Shown: positions 61,310 through 64,000 of the stretch, piece by piece
Numbering within the stretch: the first letter of the stretch is position 1
Layout of the letters: each line of letters opens with the position of its first letter
Source of the DNA: Candidatus Nanopelagicales bacterium
GTDB lineage: Bacteria > Actinomycetota > Actinomycetes > S36-B12 > CAIYMF01
DNA length: 64,000 bases
Direction of reading: 5' to 3'
Assembly (NCBI GenBank): GCA_017848795.1
Contig: JAFIHG010000018.1
Location: forward strand, 43,838-107,837
Notes under the pieces: model-generated
Database searches by the model: none
Told to the model about the DNA's origin: nothing
Seen by the model: the letters and a program-made list of their open reading frames with translations, nothing else
Program-made: the position numbers and the translations under genes

Positions 61310-62875
61310 GTGCGCCGTCGCCGGCTCGCCGCCACGTCCGCCGCCGCGGCGCTGATGGTGCTCCTGGGAGCCTGCTCCGCGGGCGGCGGCACCGACCCCG
61401 CCGCACCGGACACGTCCACGCCACCGGCGGCCTCGTCAGCGCCGGCGACCGCGTCGCCGCACCCGCCGGCTGCGGACCCGCTGGCGCAGTATCACGAGCA
61501 GCGGCTCGCCTGGCGCGGCTGCGGCGGCGCGTTCGAGTGCGCGACGCTCACCGTCCCGCTCGACTACGCGCACCCCGAGGGCAGCACCCTCGGACTGGCC
61601 GTCGTACGGCTGCCCGCGAGCAAGCCCGACCAGCGCCTCGGTGCGCTGGTCATCAACCCGGGCGGACCCGGCGGGTCCGGGGTCGAGTACGCGCGCGCGG
61701 CCCGGGGGGTTTTCGACGCGCCCGTACGCCAGCGCTACGACATCGTGGGGTTCGACCCGCGCGGGGTGGGGGCGAGCGCGCCGGTCGAGTGCCTCACCGA
61801 CGCGCAGACCGACGCGTACGTCTCCGCCGACCAGACCCCGGACGACCCCGGCGAGCGGCGGGCGTTGGAGCGCATCGCCCGGCAGTTCGCGGCCGGTTGC
61901 GCGACGCGCGCCGCGGACACGTACGGGCACATCAGCACGGCCGCCGTGGCGCGCGACGTGGACGTACTGCGCGCGGCGCTCGGTGAGGCGAAGCTGAACT
62001 GGTTCGGGGCGTCGTACGGCACGTTCATCGGCGCGACGTACGCGGACCTGTTCCCCGGCAGCGTCGGGCGGATGGTGCTAGACGGCGCGATCGACCCGCG
62101 GCTGTCGAACACCGACCTCACTGAGGGCCAGGCGGCCGGTTTCGAGGACGCGCTGCGCCGCTTCGTCGCCGACTGCAACCGGCGTACGAGCTGCCCGCTG
62201 CCCGCCGGTGTCGACGCGGGCGTGGCACGGATCCAGCAGTTCTTCGCGAGCCTCGACGCGCGGCCCCTGCCGACGCAGCTGGACCGGCCGCTGAACCAGG
62301 GCCTGGGCATGCTCGCGGTGCTCTACTACCTCTACTTCCCGCCGACCGACTGGCAGCAGCTGCGCATGGGGCTGCAGGAGGCGTTCGCGGGCGACGGCAC
62401 GACGCTGCTGGACATGCTCGACTTCCGGATGCAGCGCACGCTCGGCGGCAAGTACAAGGACAACTCGATCGACGCCCTCGTGGCGGTGAACGCGCTCGAT
62501 CACCGCGACCGGCTCACCACGGCCGAGATCGCGGCGCGTGCCGAGCGCTCGCGCGCGAAGGCCCCGACGTTCGGGCCGTACCTCGCCTGGTCCGATCTCG
62601 TCTACCAGTACTGGAAGGTCCCGCCGGCGATGACGCCGCATGCGGTGTCGGCACCGGGTGCGCCGCCGATCCTGGTCGTGGGGACGACGCACGACCCTGC
62701 GACCCCGTACGCCTGGGCGCAGGCGCTCGCCGACCAGCTCGACAGCGCCGTGCTGCTCACCCGGGACGGTGACGGCCACACCGGGTACGGGATGGGCTCG
62801 CAGTGCACCGACGAGGCGGTCGACGCCTATCTCGTGTCGGGCACGACGCCGCCGCCCGGGACGGTGTGCTCCTAG
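61310..62875 (+). CDS. exported alpha/beta-hydrolase, tripeptidyl aminopeptidase-like lipoprotein
   Basis: 521 residues. Signal peptide with lipobox LLGAC (about residue 23), then a Thr/Pro-rich linker. Alpha/beta-hydrolase peptidase S33-like domain: HGG-equivalent NPGGPGGSG, nucleophile FGASYG, late GTTHDPATPY and DGDGHTGYG with His. Similar to Streptomyces SlpD/SlpE and Tap proteins. GTG at 61310 has GAGAGGA upstream; the earlier frame runs into the repeats. Confidence 0.88.
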   Translation: MRRRRLAATSAAAALMVLLGACSAGGGTDPAAPDTSTPPAASSAPATASPHPPAADPLAQYHEQRLAWRGCGGAFECATLTVPLDYAHPEGSTLGLAVVRLPASKPDQRLGALVINPGGPGGSGVEYARAARGVFDAPVRQRYDIVGFDPRGVGASAPVECLTDAQTDAYVSADQTPDDPGERRALERIARQFAAGCATRAADTYGHISTAAVARDVDVLRAALGEAKLNWFGASYGTFIGATYADLFPGSVGRMVLDGAIDPRLSNTDLTEGQAAGFEDALRRFVADCNRRTSCPLPAGVDAGVARIQQFFASLDARPLPTQLDRPLNQGLGMLAVLYYLYFPPTDWQQLRMGLQEAFAGDGTTLLDMLDFRMQRTLGGKYKDNSIDALVAVNALDHRDRLTTAEIAARAERSRAKAPTFGPYLAWSDLVYQYWKVPPAMTPHAVSAPGAPPILVVGTTHDPATPYAWAQALADQLDSAVLLTRDGDGHTGYGMGSQCTDEAVDAYLVSGTTPPPGTVCS

Positions 62876-62940
62876 CGCGGTCCGGATCACCGGCGACGGT
62901 CCGGTAGGCTTTGCGCGCTGCGGGCCCGACCGGGCCCCGC

Positions 62941-63016
62941 GCCGCCTTAGCTCAGTCGGCAGAGCGATTCACTCGTAATGAATAGGTCGTCGGTTCGATT
63001 CCGACAGGCGGCTCCA
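62941..63016 (+). tRNA. tRNA-Thr (anticodon CGT), CCA encoded
   Basis: The acceptor GCCGCCT pairs with AGGCGGC, discriminator T and templated CCA. The anticodon loop CTCGTAA gives CGT (ACG codons). Confidence 0.95.
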
Positions 63017-63080
63017 CGTGCACGACAGCGGACGCGCTGGTCCGGCGCCGAAGGCCGGCGTACCCCTCGTCGCCGAGCGC

Positions 63081-63400
63081 AGTCGAGACCCCGAGACGGT
63101 GGGCGGCTACAAGACGGCGGCCCGCAACCACACGTTGGTCGAGCGCAGTCGTGAAAGATCGGGCGACTACTCGGTGGTCGAGCGCAGTCGAGACCACGTT
63201 AACGATCATGGTCTCGACGACGCTCGACCGACGGCGGGATGCGTCCGCACTTTTGACCAGACCCCGAGACGGTGGGCCGCCCAAAGACGGGGGCGTAACC
63301 ACACGTTGCTCGAGCGCAGTCGCGAAAGACCGGGCGAGCGCTCGACCGACGGCGGGTTGCGTCCACTCTTTCGGAGCCAGCGGCCTGCAGACCTTCTCCT
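63081..63400. repeat. tandem-duplicated intergenic repeat block
   Basis: Blocks offset by 173 bp (GAGACCCCGAGACGGTGGG at about 63085 and about 63258) repeat, the second with internal deletion. It fills most of the 445-nt gap 63017-63461 between tRNA-Thr and the DUF222 gene. Confidence 0.75.
63150..63231 (+). repeat. dispersed palindromic element, copy B
   Basis: Arms 63176-63196 / 63209-63229 (21 bp, two mismatched positions) around a 12-nt spacer. The whole 80 nt aligns with 31940-32019 in inverted orientation. A third, internally deleted relative lies at 63302-63366. Confidence 0.75.
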
Positions 63401-63461
63401 AGCAGTTGATCTTCGGGTCTGTCGGAGGGTGTTGTCGGACCCCCCTCCTACAGTTGTTCGT

Positions 63462-64000
63462 ATGTTGCAGACACCGGCAGCCGGTCCGCGGGAGGTCCAC
63501 GCCGCACTGACTCGGATGCGTGCGGATGCCGCGTTGGTCAACGGCGCGATCGCCGACGGGGTGTTGATCGATACCGCGGATGAGGCGTTGCCGGAACTGA
63601 CCGCGGGCCTGCTCGCGGCCGCGGATGCCGCGACCGCTGCGGCGACGGCGGCGTTGGGTCGTACGCACGACTCGGGCGTGTTGCGGGGGCGCGGGTTCGT
63701 CTCCACCAAAGCCTGGCTCAAGGCCACCACGCGGTGTGGGGACCGGGACGCCGCCCGCCTGCTGGCCCGCTCCCGGGATCTGCAGCGGCCTGAGTTCGCG
63801 GCGACCCGGTCGGCGTGGCTCGCCGGACGCGTGGTGGGGGCGGGGGTGCGGGAGATCACCCTGGGGCTGGTGGCGTGTGAGAAGAAGACGCGCACCGATG
63901 CGGACTTGACGGCACTCGTGGTCGGGGCATGCCAGCAGGTGCTGCGCGACCTCGCGCTGCGCGATGTCGAGCAGCACCTGCTGGCATCCCCCGAACACGA
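63462..64000 (+). CDS. DUF222 domain protein, N-terminal part (likely DUF222-HNH endonuclease; runs off window)
   Basis: 179 codons open to the window end. MLQTPAAGPREVHAALTRM then a helical body ending LARSRDLQRPEFAATR with SAWLAGRVVGAGVREI, the DUF222 signature. Family members carry an HNH nuclease domain at the C-terminus, which would lie beyond the window, and occur in many actinobacterial copies (13E12-like repeats). ATG at 63462 has no clear ribosome-binding site. It may belong to a mobile or multicopy family. Confidence 0.75.
   Translation, partial: MLQTPAAGPREVHAALTRMRADAALVNGAIADGVLIDTADEALPELTAGLLAAADAATAAATAALGRTHDSGVLRGRGFVSTKAWLKATTRCGDRDAARLLARSRDLQRPEFAATRSAWLAGRVVGAGVREITLGLVACEKKTRTDADLTALVVGACQQVLRDLALRDVEQHLLASPEH

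Overview
The window is chromosomal DNA of a high-GC actinobacterium (class Actinomycetia). The markers are a WhiB-type regulator, GTG starts in most operons, leaderless promoters, a Crp/Nth/MarP block, a Tad pilus locus with an Ssd-type ParA, a lysine-tailed TopA, an actinobacterial small SRP RNA upstream of dnaX, and a DUF222 protein. From remembered maps, two blocks look collinear with Streptomyces (roughly the SCO3540-3582 and SCO3614-3618 regions) and partly with Mycobacterium tuberculosis (Rv3649-Rv3682). I cannot assign a genus.

Layout. 1-9 kb: the end of a GH13 alpha-glucosidase, a membrane endonuclease/exonuclease/phosphatase protein, asd and lysC (aspartate pathway), a DUF5063 protein, a TauE/SafE permease, recR and dnaX, the SRP RNA and tRNA-Ser(GGA). 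9-24 kb: metabolic and housekeeping genes (hmgA, a LytR_C protein, DUF167, a FurA-type regulator, a DUF2319-type alpha/beta hydrolase, CPBP protease, tadA, upp, pirin, acyl-ACP desaturase, a Rieske protein, an SDR, a phosphoesterase, YqeY). tRNA-Ser(CGA) and tRNA-Pro(CGG) lie here, with a repeat-rich scar at 13.4-14.1 kb. 24-38 kb: the conserved PBP - WblA - ArsA/ArsA - DUF4177 - RidA - NUDIX - MBL - Crp - Nth - TlpA - NUDIX - MarP block.

38-49.5 kb: a secreted deacetylase-like protein, a degenerate Fic-fold protein, an intergenic region that by synteny should hold an Ms1/6S-like RNA, an unknown membrane-anchored protein, a HAD phosphatase, then ssd-tadA-tadB-tadC, an aldo/keto reductase, a DUF4244 pilin-like gene and two TadE-like genes. 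49.5-63 kb: an MrfA-like helicase, the H+-pyrophosphatase, topA, tmk, holB, a PSP1 protein, an exported peptidase, tRNA-Thr(CGT) and the start of a DUF222 gene.

How they work together: most genes are core replication and repair (dnaX, holB, topA, recR, nth, tmk), envelope biogenesis and stress (PBP, MarP, CPBP, TadE-type exports) and global regulation (Crp, WblA, FurA, candidate Ms1 RNA). I see no defence island or biosynthetic cluster. The most unusual material is non-coding: very long perfect hairpins, a dispersed 80-nt palindromic element, tandem duplications of terminator-like hairpins, and the candidate structured RNA beside the Fic-like gene.
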